Source of the DNA: Prorocentrum cordatum | Taxonomy: Eukaryota > Sar > Dinophyceae > Prorocentrales > Prorocentraceae | Direction of reading: 5' to 3' | Length of the DNA: 64,000 nt | Assembly (NCBI GenBank): GCA_963575745.1 | Contig: CAUYUJ010003594.1 | Coordinates: 1 to 64,000 of the forward strand | Shown here: positions 11,200-22,297 of the stretch, piece after piece | How positions within the stretch are numbered: the stretch's first letter is position 1 | Layout of the letters: every line of letters starts with the position of its first letter | Position numbers and translations under genes: made by a program | The notes under the pieces: generated by a model | The model's input: only the letters and a program-made list of their open reading frames with translations | What the model was told of the DNA's origin: nothing | Databases searched by the model: none

Positions 11200-11928
11200 G
11201 ATTCTCCTTTCTAAAAGGTTAATAGATTCTGCCCCCCTCCCCCCCCGACTTGTCGGTTCCCCTTGGGATAGCATGATTTCGTATATATATATATATATAT
11301 TATGCAGACTCGTCCATCCTAAATATGAGATCATACCATCCCAGCCAAACCGGGTTACCCCCCCTGAGGTTCCCTGGAAAAAAAACACTATGCGGTGACA
11401 TTTTTTGCTCTAGCATCATACTTTTTCGCGAATCCCTTGCAACAAATGGAACGAAGTGCACACGCGCGCGTCGTCGCGCGCGCAAGCCGAAATCTTTCAA
11501 AAACCTTCGGTTCCGGAGAGATTTCAAAATTGAATTTCCAACAAACATACAAAAACACAGGGTTTCGCAACACTGATTTGCTAAAAAAGCTTACGCGCGA
11601 GCTCTTGCGAAATCTTGAGAAAACCATAAGTTTTCCAAGATTTTCACAAAATGCTACCAAACGGGCTTCGCGCGCGCATGTCGAAAGCTGTCGAACGCCC
11701 TTGCGCGTGTGCCGTCGCGAGAATCCTCTACATAAAATGGGACGAAGTGCAGACGCGCGCGAAGTCCCGCGCGTATGCCGAAATCCTTCAAAAACCTTCC
11801 GTTTCGGAAGGATTCCGAATTCGTGTGTCCGAAAAACGTACAAAAGCACAAGGTTTCGCAACACGGGTTTTCAACAACAGCGTGCGCGCGCGCTCTTGCG
11901 TCGTCGTCGTCGTCGTCCTCCCTCATCC

Positions 11929-11970
<42 letters not shown>

Positions 11971-12672
11971 TTCTGTCTTTCCTCGTCGTCGTCGTCGTCT
12001 TGGCGTCGTCGTCGCTTCCGTCGTCGTTGTCGCCGTGGTCGTCCTTCCTCCCTCGTCGTCTTCGTCGGCGTCTCGTCGTTGTCCCTCCTATTTCGTCGCC
12101 CTCGTCGTCGTCATCGTCGTCGTGGTCTTCACTCCTCCCTCGTCGTTATCCTCCTCCCTCGTCGTCGTCGTCGTCCGTCGTCGGCGTTTCGTCGTCGTCC
12201 CTCCTATTGCGTCGCCGTCGTCGTCGTCTTCGTCGTCGTTGTCGTCGTCGTCGTCTTCCCTTCTCCCTCGTCGTTGTCGTCGTCGGCGTCGCCGTCCTTC
12301 CTCCTTCTTCGTCGTTCGCGTCGTCGCCGTCTTCCCTCCTCCATCGTCGTTGTCGTCGTTGTCGCCGTCGTCGTTCCTCCCTCGTCGTCGTCTCCGTTGG
12401 CGACGTCGTCGTCGTCTTCGTCGTCTTCGTCGTCGGCGTCGTCGTCGTCTTCGTCGACGTCGACGTCGGCGGTGTCGTCGTAGTCGGTGTCTGCGGCGCC
12501 GTCGTCGTCGTTGTCGCTGTCGTCGTCGGCGTCGGTGTCGTGGCCAAGTGCCATGTGGTACCTACCGTCACGGTCTTGTCTTAAGAAGTCTTGCGACCAA
12601 GTTGCGGGTGGATGTTTGCACGAGCAGTAGAGAGGACAGCTTCAAGACGGTCAAAGTGAGTTGCACCGCGTA
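11200..12672 (+). mobile_element. Hairpin/GTC tandem element, unit 2
   Basis: Same order as unit 1: head, two half-units (from about 11430 and 11730), GTC array (11897-12545), tail (12547-12660). An (AT)n tract sits in the head at 11282-11302. The first half-unit palindrome is imperfect (ACGCGCGCG-TCGT-CGCGCGCGC). Confidence 0.85.
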
Positions 12673-13349
12673 GATTCTCCTTTTTTGAAAAGAATAGACT
12701 CTACCCCCCCCGGGCGTTATCCCCCCTTTCGGGTATGTAAATCGTATATGATTCTGACCACATGGCCTTCTTAAATATGAATTTACACAATCCCCGAGGG
12801 GCCGGGATCGCCCCCCCTGAGGTTCCCTTGTAAACAACGATACGCGGGGACATTTTGTTCTAACATAGACTTTTTCACGAACCCCTTGCAAAGAATGGAA
12901 CGAAGTGTACACGTGCGCGGTGTCGCGCGCGCATGCCGAAATCCTTCAAAAACCTTCGGTGCCGTAAGGATTTCGCAATCGAGTTTCCAAACAACATACA
13001 ACAACACAGGGTTTCGCAACACTGATTTCCCCGCCAAAAATACGCGCGAGCTCTTGCGAAATCTTGAGAAAACCATAAGTTTTTCAAGATTTTCACAAAC
13101 TGGTACCAAACGGGCTTCGCGCACGCGCATGTCGAAATCTGTCGAAAGCCTTTGCGCGTGTGTCGTCGCGAGAATCCTCTGCAACAAATGGGACGAAGTG
13201 CAGACGCGCGCGTCGTCGCGCGCATATGCCGAAATCCTTCAAAACCCATCGGTTTCGGAAGGATTTCAAAATCGTGTGTCCAATAAACCTACAAAAACCT
13301 AAGGTTTCGCAACACGGATTTTCAACAAAAGCGTGCGCGCGCGCTCTTG

Positions 13350-13383
<34 letters not shown>

Positions 13384-13394
13384 CTCCCTTCTCC

Positions 13395-13425
<31 letters not shown>

Positions 13426-13575
13426 CTTACGTTCTCCTCTGTCTTTTCTCGTGTTCGTCGTCGTCGTCGTCCTCTTTGGCGTCGTGGTCGTTTCCGTCGT
13501 CGTTGTCGCCGTGGTCGTCCTTCCTCCTCCTCTCGTCGTCGTCGGCGTCTCGTCGTCGTCCCTCCTATTTCGTCG

Positions 13576-13613
<38 letters not shown>

Positions 13614-14330
13614 TTCCCTCCTCCCTCGTCGTTGTCGTCGTCGGCGTCGCCGTCCTTCCTCCTTCTTCGTCGTTCGCGTCGTCGCCGTCCTCCCTCCTCC
13701 CTCGTCGTTGTCGTCGTTGTCGTCGTTGTCGTCGTTGTTGTCGTTGCCGCCGTCGTCCTCCCTTCTCCCTCGTCGTCGTCGTCTTCGTTGGCGACGTCGT
13801 CGTCGTCATCGTCTTCGTCGTCGGCGTCGGCGTCGTCGTCGTCGTCGGCGTCGTCGTCGTCGTCGTCGTTGTCATCGTCGTCGCCGTCGTCGGCGTCGGC
13901 GTCGTCGTCGTTGTCGTCGTCGGTGTCGTCGTCGTCGTGATTGTCGGCGTCGTCGAAGTCGTTGGAGACGTCGTCGGTGTCGTCGTAGTCGTTGTCGGCG
14001 GCGTCGTTGTCGTCGTTGTCGCTGTCGTCGTCGGCGTCGGCGTCGTTGCCAAGTGCCATTTGGTACCCACCGTCAAGGTCTGAAGAGGTTTTGCAAACGC
14101 GTTCGCGTCGGTCGCGCCACCGCGTTCGCGTCGGTCGCGCCAAACTAGCTAGCCGCTGCGCGCGCGAGCATGCGCGGGCTAGCACGGCCGCAGAGATGCA
14201 CCAGCCAACACCCAGTAGTCATCGCAATCGCTCTCGCATGGATTTTGCAAACCAAGTTGCGGGTGGGTGGGTGGGATGATTGCGCGAGCAGTGGAGTTGA
14301 CAACTTCAAGTTCGGCAAGTGAATTGCACC
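12673..14330 (+). mobile_element. Hairpin/GTC tandem element, unit 3
   Basis: Same order: head, half-units (from about 12880 and 13180), GTC array (13348-14045), tail. The tail carries an extra ~150 bp with a repeated GCGTTCGCGTCGGTCGCGCCA phrase (14098-14145) before the usual CAAGTTGCGGGTGGG end. Confidence 0.85.
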
Positions 14331-14564
14331 ACATAGATTGCACCGCGTAAATTTCACCGCACATATTGCATTCCATAGGTTGCATCGCATACATGGCACC
14401 ACGTAGATTGCACCTCATCGACTGTCAGAACCTACTGTCTGGGGTCCACGCTGGCTCACATGTTTTTGTACGTACATGTATGGTCTGCATGTATGTATGT
14501 ATGTATGTATGTATGTATGTATGTACGTATGTATTAGTTTTATGTAACGCATGTACACACACAC

Positions 14565-14595
<31 letters not shown>

Positions 14596-14607
14596 ATATG
14601 TATGGTA

Positions 14608-14655
<48 letters not shown>

Positions 14656-14665
14656 GGGCTACAGG
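14330..14665 (+). mobile_element. 14-bp TTGCACCACATAGA repeat + GGTCCACGCTGGCT head + GTAT/AT microsatellite (copy 1)
   Basis: Degenerate 14-mers (14326-14425) lead into GGTCCACGCTGGCTCACAT (14451) and then (GTAT)n (14482-14530) and (AT)n (14560-14660). The same order recurs at 21905-22860. The 14-mers also close units 1 and 2 of the 1.5-kb element (11148-11199, 12658-12672), linking the two repeat types. Confidence 0.7.
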
Positions 14666-14744
14666 GCCGGGGGCTCCCTGGCCGGGACCGCAGCCCCCCA
14701 TGGCGAGATCGGGCCTGCGGGAGCGCCCTTGTCTGGCCCAAGAG

Positions 14745-16215
14745 GCGCCGAAGACGGTCCAAGCGTGCCTCGAGACGCTTACGATCGATCCAAGACGCCC
14801 AAGATGGCTCCCAGACGGCCCAAGAGGCCTCCAAGATGTCCCAAGAGAGCCCCAAGAGCATCCCCACGAGGGCTGCAAGAGGCCGAAATCATTGAATTCC
14901 GTTGTTTTTTTGCAGGTTTTCCGCTTTCTTGTTTTTTCGTCGTCCCGACCCTCCAAGACAGCCCACGAAGTCCCCAAGAGCGTCCCAAGATCGCCCAAGG
15001 GGCCCCCCAAAGCGCCCCAAGACGGCCCAAGAGGGCCTAAAAACAACCCAACAGGCGCCCAAGACCGCCCAAGAGCTTGCAAACACGGCCCACGAGGCGT
15101 CGAATACAGTCAAAGCGTGCCACGACGCGCCTAAGACCGCTCCAAGACGCCCAAGATGGCTCCCAGATGGCCCAAGAGGCCTCCAAGACGTCCCAAGAGA
15201 GCTCCAAAAGCATTCCCAAGAAGGCTGCAAGAGGCCGAAATCATTGATTTCCGTTGTTTTTTTCCAGGTGTTTGGTTTTCTTGTTTTTTTGTCGCCCCGA
15301 CCCTCCAAGACAGCCCACGAAGCCCCCAAGACCGTCCCAAGATCGCCCAAGAGGCCCCCAAGAGCGCACCCAAGACGGCCCAAGAGGGCCTAAAAACAAC
15401 CGAACAGGCGCCCAAGACCGCCCAAGAGCTTGCAAACACGGCCCACGAGGCGTCGAAGACGGTCAAAGCGTGCCTCGACGCGCCTAAGACCGCTCCAAGA
15501 CGCCCAAGATGGCTCCCAGATGGCCCAAGAGGCCTCCAAGACGTCCCAAGAGAGCCCCAAGAGCATTCCCAAGGGGGCTGCAAGAGGCCGAAATCATTGA
15601 ATTCCGTTGTTTTTTTGCAGGTTTTCCGCTTTCTTGTTTTTTCGTCGTCCCGACCCTCCAAGACAGCCCACGAAGTCCCCAAGAGCGTCCCAAGATCGCC
15701 CAAGAGGCCCCCAATAGCGCCCCAAGACGGCCCAAGAGGGCCTAAAAACAACCCAATAGGCGCCCAAGACCGCCCAAGAGCTTGCAAACACGGCCCAAGA
15801 GGCGTCGAAGACGGTCAAGGTGTGCCACGACGCGCCTAAGACCGCTCCAAGACGCCCAAGATGGTTCCCAGATGGCCCAAGTTGCGTCCAAGACGTCCCA
15901 AGACAACCCCAAGAGCATCCCCAAGAGGGACCCAAACAGCCCAAATCATTGCTTGCCTTCCGGCTTTTAAAGGTTTTCGGCTTCCTCAATTTTTCGTCGC
16001 CCCGACGTTCCAGGACGGCCCAAGAGGCCCCCAAGACCGTCCCAAGCTGGTCCAAGAGGCTCCCAAGCGAGCCCCAAGACGGCCCAAAAGGCCCCAACGA
16101 CGGCCCAATAGCAACCAAGACAGCCCAAGAGGCTCCAAACATTGACCCAAAACGCACCCATGACGGTCCAAGCGTGCCTCGAGACGCCTAAGACCACACC
16201 AAGACGCCCACGATC
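14745..16215. repeat. CCAAG-phased satellite, ~352-bp higher-order unit, about 4 copies
   Basis: GAAATCATTG anchors fall at 14885, 15237 and 15590, with a diverged one at 15942: periods 352, 353, 352. Each unit has a splice-acceptor-like TTTTTTTGCAGGTTTTC (or variant), a TTTTTTCGTCG(T/C)CCCGAC core, then phased CCAAGA/CCCAAGACGG motifs. It is the reverse-complement type of the satellite at 1-1250. The unit length is not divisible by three, so the long frames are not one conserved protein. Confidence 0.85.
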
Positions 16216-16216
16216 G

Positions 16217-16460
16217 TTCCCCTTTTCCTCCCCCTCCTTCCTTCCTCTCTCGTCCTCCCTCCTCTCGTCCTCCTCTCCTCTCTCCCCTCTTCCCTCCTTC
16301 CCCCTCTCCTCCATCAGACCTTCGCCCCTGCGTGTCCGCCCCGCCCTTCCTCCCGTCGCCGCTTCTCCTCCCCTTCCCCTTCGCCCGCTCGCTCGCTCGG
16401 TCGTCTCTCCTTCGCTGCCGGCTCTTGGCTCTCCTCCTGCTCGTCCTCTTCCTCCCTCCC
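16217..16460. repeat. Polypyrimidine (CCT/CTC-rich) tract
   Basis: Nearly pure C/T with CCTCC and TCTCC runs. No exon is attached to it that I can recognise. Confidence 0.8.
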
Positions 16461-16465
16461 GAGGC

Positions 16466-16826
16466 CACCCGCTATGAAAAAACGCCCCGGGTCGCAATTG
16501 TTATTGTTTTGTGTTGCGTCGATCTTCGCCAGTGGCCGACGTGCCGAAGAGGATGATGAGAAACGCGAAGATACGGATGACCAGGACGAAATCCAAAACG
16601 GAAAGCCAAGAGGAGGAAAGACAGGGACCGACACACGAGCGAAGATGAGCAAACTTACAATACGGAAACAGACAGTATTCAGACGACTTTTGACAGGACT
16701 TGGCCGTGACCTCAACTAGAACCGAAGCGCGCGCGAAGCGCGCGTGATGGTATATACACACATGTGTAGATATACATATCCCCGCGCACGAGGCCCGGGC
16801 GCCTGGGGCCCGCGCCCCGAGCGCGC
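16466..16826. other. No gene; palindromic AGCGCGCGCGAAGCGCGCG hairpin at 16727-16747
   Basis: A near-perfect inverted repeat around GAA is followed by TGATGGT and an AT/GT-rich stretch. The same arrangement recurs at 21345-21395, so this may be the end motif of another repeat. Confidence 0.5.
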
Positions 16827-16829
16827 ATG

Positions 16830-18189
16830 GCAGGACCGGGGCCTCTGGAGGCGCTCCGACACGGCCCAAGACAGCCCCGACACGGCATCCGAGGGTCCCA
16901 GGAAGCCTCCAAACGGTTCAAGAGGCCCAGAAACCCTGATCGCTCCAAGACGCCGAAGATGGTCGCACGACGGCTCCAGGAAACTTCCAAGACGGCCCAG
17001 CAGGCCTCCAAGAGAAATCCCACGAGGGTTTCAAAACGCACAAATGGCCCCGTTCCCTTTGGAAAGCGTGCATTTTTCGGGCGCCCGCACCTTGGACTTT
17101 CACAGCGCCCGCGGCGGTCCGAGAGGCTCCCAAAATCCCAAGAGGGCCCCAAGAGGGCTCCGAGACAGCCCAAGAGGGCACAAGCACGGCCCACGAGGCC
17201 CCCTAGACGGCCCGAGAGGGCCCCAGGACGGTCCCAAGAAGAGGCCCAGAGGGGGTACCCGACCGGCCTTTCGAGCCCTCCCCCCCACGAGGCTCCCAAG
17301 GGGGCCCCAAGGGGCTTCGAAGGAGTCTCCAAGAGCACTCCCAAAAGGGCCCCAAGAAGCCAAAAACACTGATCGTCCAAAGGTTTCTGGTGCATTTTAG
17401 CGATTCTGCCTGTTCTGCTTCCCGATGCCCCAAGACTGTCAGGGATACCCATACTCCTTCAAAACCCCAGACGGCCCAAGACAACCCCACACATATGAAA
17501 AGGGCCGCAAGAGGCCTCCAAGAGGGCCCGAAACGCAGACATCTAGCTCGAACGCGCCCAAGATTTCCCCCAGATGGCCCAGCAGGCTTCCAACACGGCC
17601 CAAGGGGTTCCCAAGAGCATCCCCCAAAAAGGGCACCAAGAAACCGGAATCATTGTTTTTTTGGTCTTACGGTTTCTGGCACAATTAGCGATTCTGCCTG
17701 TTCCGCTTCCCGACGCCCCAAGACGGGCAGGGATACCCACATGTCATCCCAACAGGCTCCCACGAGGGCGCCCAGACGACCTGGGGCCGCCCCCAGACGG
17801 CCCAAGACAACCCGAACACGCACGAAAAGGGCCGCAAGAGGCCTCCAAAAGGGCTCGAAACGCGGGCAGATTGTTCGAACACGCCCAAGATGGCCTCCAG
17901 ATGGCCCAAAAGGCTTCCAACTCGGCCCAAGTGGTCTCCAAGAGCATTCCTCCAAGGGCCCCAAGAAGCTAATATCATTGACGCTCATGAGGTTTATGAT
18001 GGATTTCAACAACTCTGCCTGTTCAGCGCCCCGACGATCCAAGACGGTCCCAGACACCCAAATATCGCTTCAACTGCCCCCCCCACGAGGGCGCTGAGAC
18101 GGCCCAGGGACGCCCCCAGACGGCCCAAGGCAGCGCCGACACAGATGAAAAGGGCCGCAAGAGGCCCCCAAGAGGGCTCGAAACCGCAG
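16830..18189. repeat. CCAAG-phased satellite with ~300-bp units (part 1)
   Basis: Units share a core TTCTGCCTGTTC.GC..CCCGACGC.CCAAGAC.GTC at about 17400, 17690 and 18010. Each is followed by GGGATACCCACAT or CAGACACCCAAATATCG and then phased CCAAG motifs. Long frames on both strands are shadows of the repeat. Confidence 0.8.
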
Positions 18190-18736
18190 GAACATGTGCT
18201 TGCACACCGATTTGCAATTGATTATTCCCGTGAGAAGACATCTCGCGACAAATGCGACGTCGACTCACTTGGCTGATCGTGCCGAAGCATGTTGCCAACC
18301 ATTCTGGTAATTAGGTGCCTTCGCAGTTTGTAACCGAGGTACCAATTCAGAATTGTGGACCTGCGAGTCGTCCCATGTTCTTCTTTAGTTTATCCCTACT
18401 TGTTTCTTAGTTTGTGTGTATTCAGTTCCCGCACCAGTGCGACATCTTTCCCCGGTTGGGCGTCTTTCTTTCCATCCTTGGACGCATGGGTAATTTGCCA
18501 ACATATTGAATTGGCATTTGTTGCGCACGTGTAGGCTTTGTACAGCGTGTCAAAACACATTTGCCTGCACACCGCGATACCCGTGAACATGTTGATTTCG
18601 TCGAGAAGTATCTCGCGACAAGTGCGACGTCGTCTCACGTGGTTGATCGTGCCGAAGCATGCTGCCATCCAATCAGGTGGGTGCCCTCGCAGCTGCTGGT
18701 CTTAAGCTACTGGCGTGCTGAATCCCCCCCAAAAAA
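18190..18736 (+). mobile_element. 547-bp retroposon-like insertion with A-run and ~18-bp target duplication
   Basis: The satellite is interrupted by unrelated sequence flanked by AGAGGGCTCGAAACCGCAG (18171-18189) and AGAGGGCTCGAAACGCAG (18737-18754). The insert ends CCCCCCCAAAAAA just before the right copy. Inside are two ~130-bp direct repeats (about 18191-18326 and 18553-18691) sharing CTCGCGACAA.TGCGACGTCG, TGATCGTGCCGAAGCATG and GTGCC.TCGCAG. An A-run plus a long target duplication fits target-primed retroposition; the direct repeats alternatively suggest a TRIM-like element. No ORF. Confidence 0.6.
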
Positions 18737-18754
18737 AGAGGGCTCGAAACGCAG

Positions 18755-21175
18755 ACATCTAGCTCGAACTCGACAAGATGGCCTCCAGATGGCCTAGAAG
18801 GCTTCCAACACGGCCCAAGGAGTTTCCGAGAGCACTCTTCCAAGGGCCGAAGCCCACATCATTTATTGTCCTGAAGTTTTTGATGGACTCCAATTACTCT
18901 GCCTGTTCAGCGTCTGGACGCTCCAGGACGGTCCCGGACAATTAAATATCGTGCAAACATGCCCTCACGAGGGCGTTGGGACGGCCCGGTGCCGCCCCCG
19001 GACGGCCCAAGACAGCCCCAAAACGTATGACAACGACCCCAAGAGGCTGCCAAAACAATTATAGTCGCGGAAATATCGTTCTATCAAGCCGAAGGTGGCC
19101 TCCAGATGGCCCAAAGTTCCCAACACGGCCCAAGGGGTCCCCAAGAGCATTCCCCAAAAAGGGCACCAAGAAGCCAGAGTCATTGCTTTTCCAACGGTTT
19201 CTGGCACAATTAGCGATTCTGCCAGTTCCGCTTCCCGACGCCCCAAGACGGTCAGGGATACCCACATATCGTCCTAACAGGCTCCCACGAGGGTGCCGAG
19301 ACGGCCTAGGGCCGCCCCCAGACGGCCCAAGCTAGCTCAACACGCACGAAAAGGGCCGCAAGAGGCCTCCAAAAGGGCTCGATACGCGGGCAGATCGCTC
19401 GAACACGCCTCCAGATGGCCCGAAAGGCTTCCAACACGGCCCAAGTGGTCTCCAAGAGCATTCCTCCAAGGGCCCCAAGAAGTGACGTTCATGAGGTTTA
19501 TGATGGATTTCAGCAATTCTGCCTGTTCAGCGCCCCGATGCTCCAAGACCGTCCCAGACACCCAAGTATCGCTTCAACTGCCCCCCAGGAGGGCGCCGAG
19601 ACGGTCCAGGGACGCCCTGCCGAGGGCATGAGGCGGGGCCCGGGTCGGGGCCCCGAGACTGGGGGCCTCGGGGGCCTTGCCGCGGCGCCGAGGGCTCTTT
19701 AAAATCGTCCGGGGACGACCCCAGATCGCTAGAAATGGCGCTTCCAGACCGTGAAAACGACCAATAACGGCCCGAGATCACTCCAGAATTAGCTCCTGAC
19801 TGCCTAAGAGGCCTCCAAGACACCCCAAGAGGCTTCCAAAATGCCTCCCACGGAGCCCCAGGAGGCACAAATAGTTTATTTCGCCGTTGGGTTTTGAAGG
19901 ATTTTCGGGTTCTCGCCTTTTCAGATTCCCGACGCTCCACACGGCCCAAGGCCCCAATGTCCATTCCAAGACAGCCCCAGAGGCCTCGAAGACGGCCACA
20001 AGACAGCCCAAGAGGGCCCCAAGACGGCGCCAGAGGCGCCCATGTCGGCCCGAGAGGGCCCCAAGACGGCCCCAAGAGGGAGCCAAGAGGGGTAATACGA
20101 AGCACAAATCCTAGCCTTCCACCCCGAGAGGCTCTCAGGAGGCCCCGAGAAGCCTCCAACAAGGCCCCAAGAGGCAAAAACTGTTGTCTTGCCATACGTG
20201 TTTGATTGATTTTCGAGGTGTCAGCTTGGTGGCGTCCCGACGCTCCAAGACGGCCCCAAAGGCCTCCAAGACCTTTCCAAGATAGCCCAAGAGGCCTCCA
20301 ACAGGGCCCCAAGACAGCCAACGAGGGCCCCAAGAGGGTGCCTGGGGCGCCCGAGAGGGCACCATGACTGCCCCAAGAGGGGCCCAAGAGGGGTAAGACG
20401 AACCGACAATCCGAGCCTTCCACCCCGAGAGGCTTTCAGGAAGCCCCAAGAGGCCCCCAGTAGGACCCAAGAGGCCCTCAAGAAGCTCCCCAGAGGGCCG
20501 AAGGGGTTCCAAGAGGCCTCCCAGGAAGGCCTGTAGATGCACAACTCATTGTGTTTTCCCATCGGTGTTTGATGGATTTTAGAGTTATCTGCCTTTTGGC
20601 ATCCCGACGCTCAAAAACGGCTCAAGAGGCCCCCAAGATCGCTCCAAGATAGCCGCCTCCAAGAGGGCCCCAAGACGGTGCCTGAGGCGCCCAAGACGGC
20701 CGAGAGGGCCCCAAGACGGGCCCAGGAGAGGCCCAAAGAAGGGGAACGCGAACCCAACAGCAGAGCCTTCCGCCCTACGAGGCCCACAGGGGGCCCCAAG
20801 AGTCCCCAAGCGGGCCGACGAGGCCCCCAAAAGCCTCCCGGGAGGCACCCGGGAGGCTTCGGGATTGCATCAGTGCGGCCCCAGGTGGCCTCAATTCTGG
20901 CCTCCACGCAGCCACGACGGCCAATGCTGGCTTCATATTGCAGAACATCACCTTCGGACTGCCCGCAGGACCCCGACGATACCCCCAAGGGACCCCAAGA
21001 AGCCCCAACCGCCCCCCCAAGAAGCACCCAAGAGGTGCCTCCAACAGCCAATGGAGGAAGCACGGAAAACTCCCAGAATCCTTTCAGCTGTTCCCACGAA
21101 GACCCAAGAGGTTCCCAAGAGGCCCTCAGGAGGCACGACTATGTCACGCGCCTGTGTTTGATAGCGCTGTCCAAG
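18755..21175. repeat. CCAAG-phased satellite with ~300-bp units (part 2)
   Basis: More copies of the same core at about 18895, 19215, 19515, 19930, 20235 and 20600, increasingly diverged to the right (TTTGATGGATTTTAG..CATCCCGACGCTC). Phased CCAAGAGGCC and CCCAAGACGG motifs fill the gaps. Arrays end near 21170. Confidence 0.8.
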
Positions 21176-21342
21176 ATCTTCCAGCGCCCCCCCGGCCTGG
21201 GCTAGAACCTGTTGTTGCTTGTTGACTTGTCGCTTGTTGTTGCATGTGTTGAGTTGATATTGAAGAGCTGCGCTCGAACCTGGCCTTGACCGACCGACTG
21301 GACCCGCGTGGGCCGCTGCAGTCGTTTCCCCCAAAAAAGAAC

Positions 21343-21395
21343 CTGAGCGCGCGCGAAGCGCGCGCGATGGTTCTAGTCTATATGTGTGTGTGTGT
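21343..21395. repeat. GAGCGCGCGCGAAGCGCGCG hairpin plus GT repeat
   Basis: Palindrome around GAA followed by CGATGGT and a TATGTGTGTGTGTGTATC tract. It is related to 16727-16780. Confidence 0.7.
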
Positions 21396-21589
21396 ATCTC
21401 TATAGAGTTCCACAAGCAGTTCTTGCACCCAGGGGTCATTCTTTCTCTTCTGAGGAGCTGGGCCCGGGTGCGGCCCCCGCGGCCCAGTTCCCGTCCGTCG
21501 CCGCACCATTTTTCTAAATATATGGGCTGTGTGCTGGCCTGGCGTCTTTGTTTCCGTCCGTCGCCGCCGCCCCGTTGCACACCCCGTTG

Positions 21590-21905
21590 CATTGATTTGC
21601 ATTGCTTCGCACTCGCATTGCGTTGCAATCGCATTGCTTTGTAATCGCATTGCTTTGCAGTCCTTTTTATTGTTTTGCATTGCCCTGCGTTGCTTTGCAT
21701 GGCTTTGCATGGCTTTGCATGGCGTTGCATGGCGTTGCATGGCGTTGCATTGCTTTGCGCTGCTTTGCGTTGCTTTGCGTTGCTTTGCGTGGCTCTGCAT
21801 TGTTCTGCATTACTTTGCATTGCTTTGCATTGCGGTGCCTTGCATTGCGTTGCGTTGCTTTGCGTTGCTTTGCATTGGTCTGCATTACTGTGCATCGCTT
21901 CGTGC
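21590..21905. repeat. TTGCA/TTGCG/CTTTGC pentanucleotide-like array
   Basis: Degenerate 5- and 10-bp repeats of GCATTGCTTT / GCGTTGCTTT / GCATGGCTTT. Cys/Ala/Leu-rich and Asn/Ala/Lys/Gln-rich frames are by-products. Confidence 0.9.
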
Positions 21906-22227
21906 CACGTAGATTGCACCACATGGATTGCTCCACCTAGATTGTACAACATTGATTGCGCTACCCCGATTGCACCGCGTATTTTGTTTGAGGTCCACGC
22001 TGGCTAACATTGTACACATAGGTGTGTACGCACATATGAATATGTGTATATACTTTGCGGGCCCCACAGCTCTCGAACCCTTCTAGAGGGGCAGTTTTTC
22101 CGTTCGGTGTATGCGTATTCATTTACATGTGTATATATGCATGCATGCATGCATGCATGCATGTATGTATGCATGCATGTATGTATGCATGTGTGTATGT
22201 ATGTGTGTATGTATGTATGTATGTATG

Positions 22228-22258
<31 letters not shown>

Positions 22259-22263
22259 GTATG

Positions 22264-22297
<34 letters not shown>

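Noticed and set aside
14598-15839. Long Lys/Pro/Arg-rich frames across the 352-bp units
   Set aside because: The unit length is not a multiple of three, so successive units are read in different frames; openness is compositional.
21378-21952. Frames rich in Asn-Ala-Lys-Gln-Cys on the reverse strand
   Set aside because: Artefact of the TTGCA/TTTGC array.
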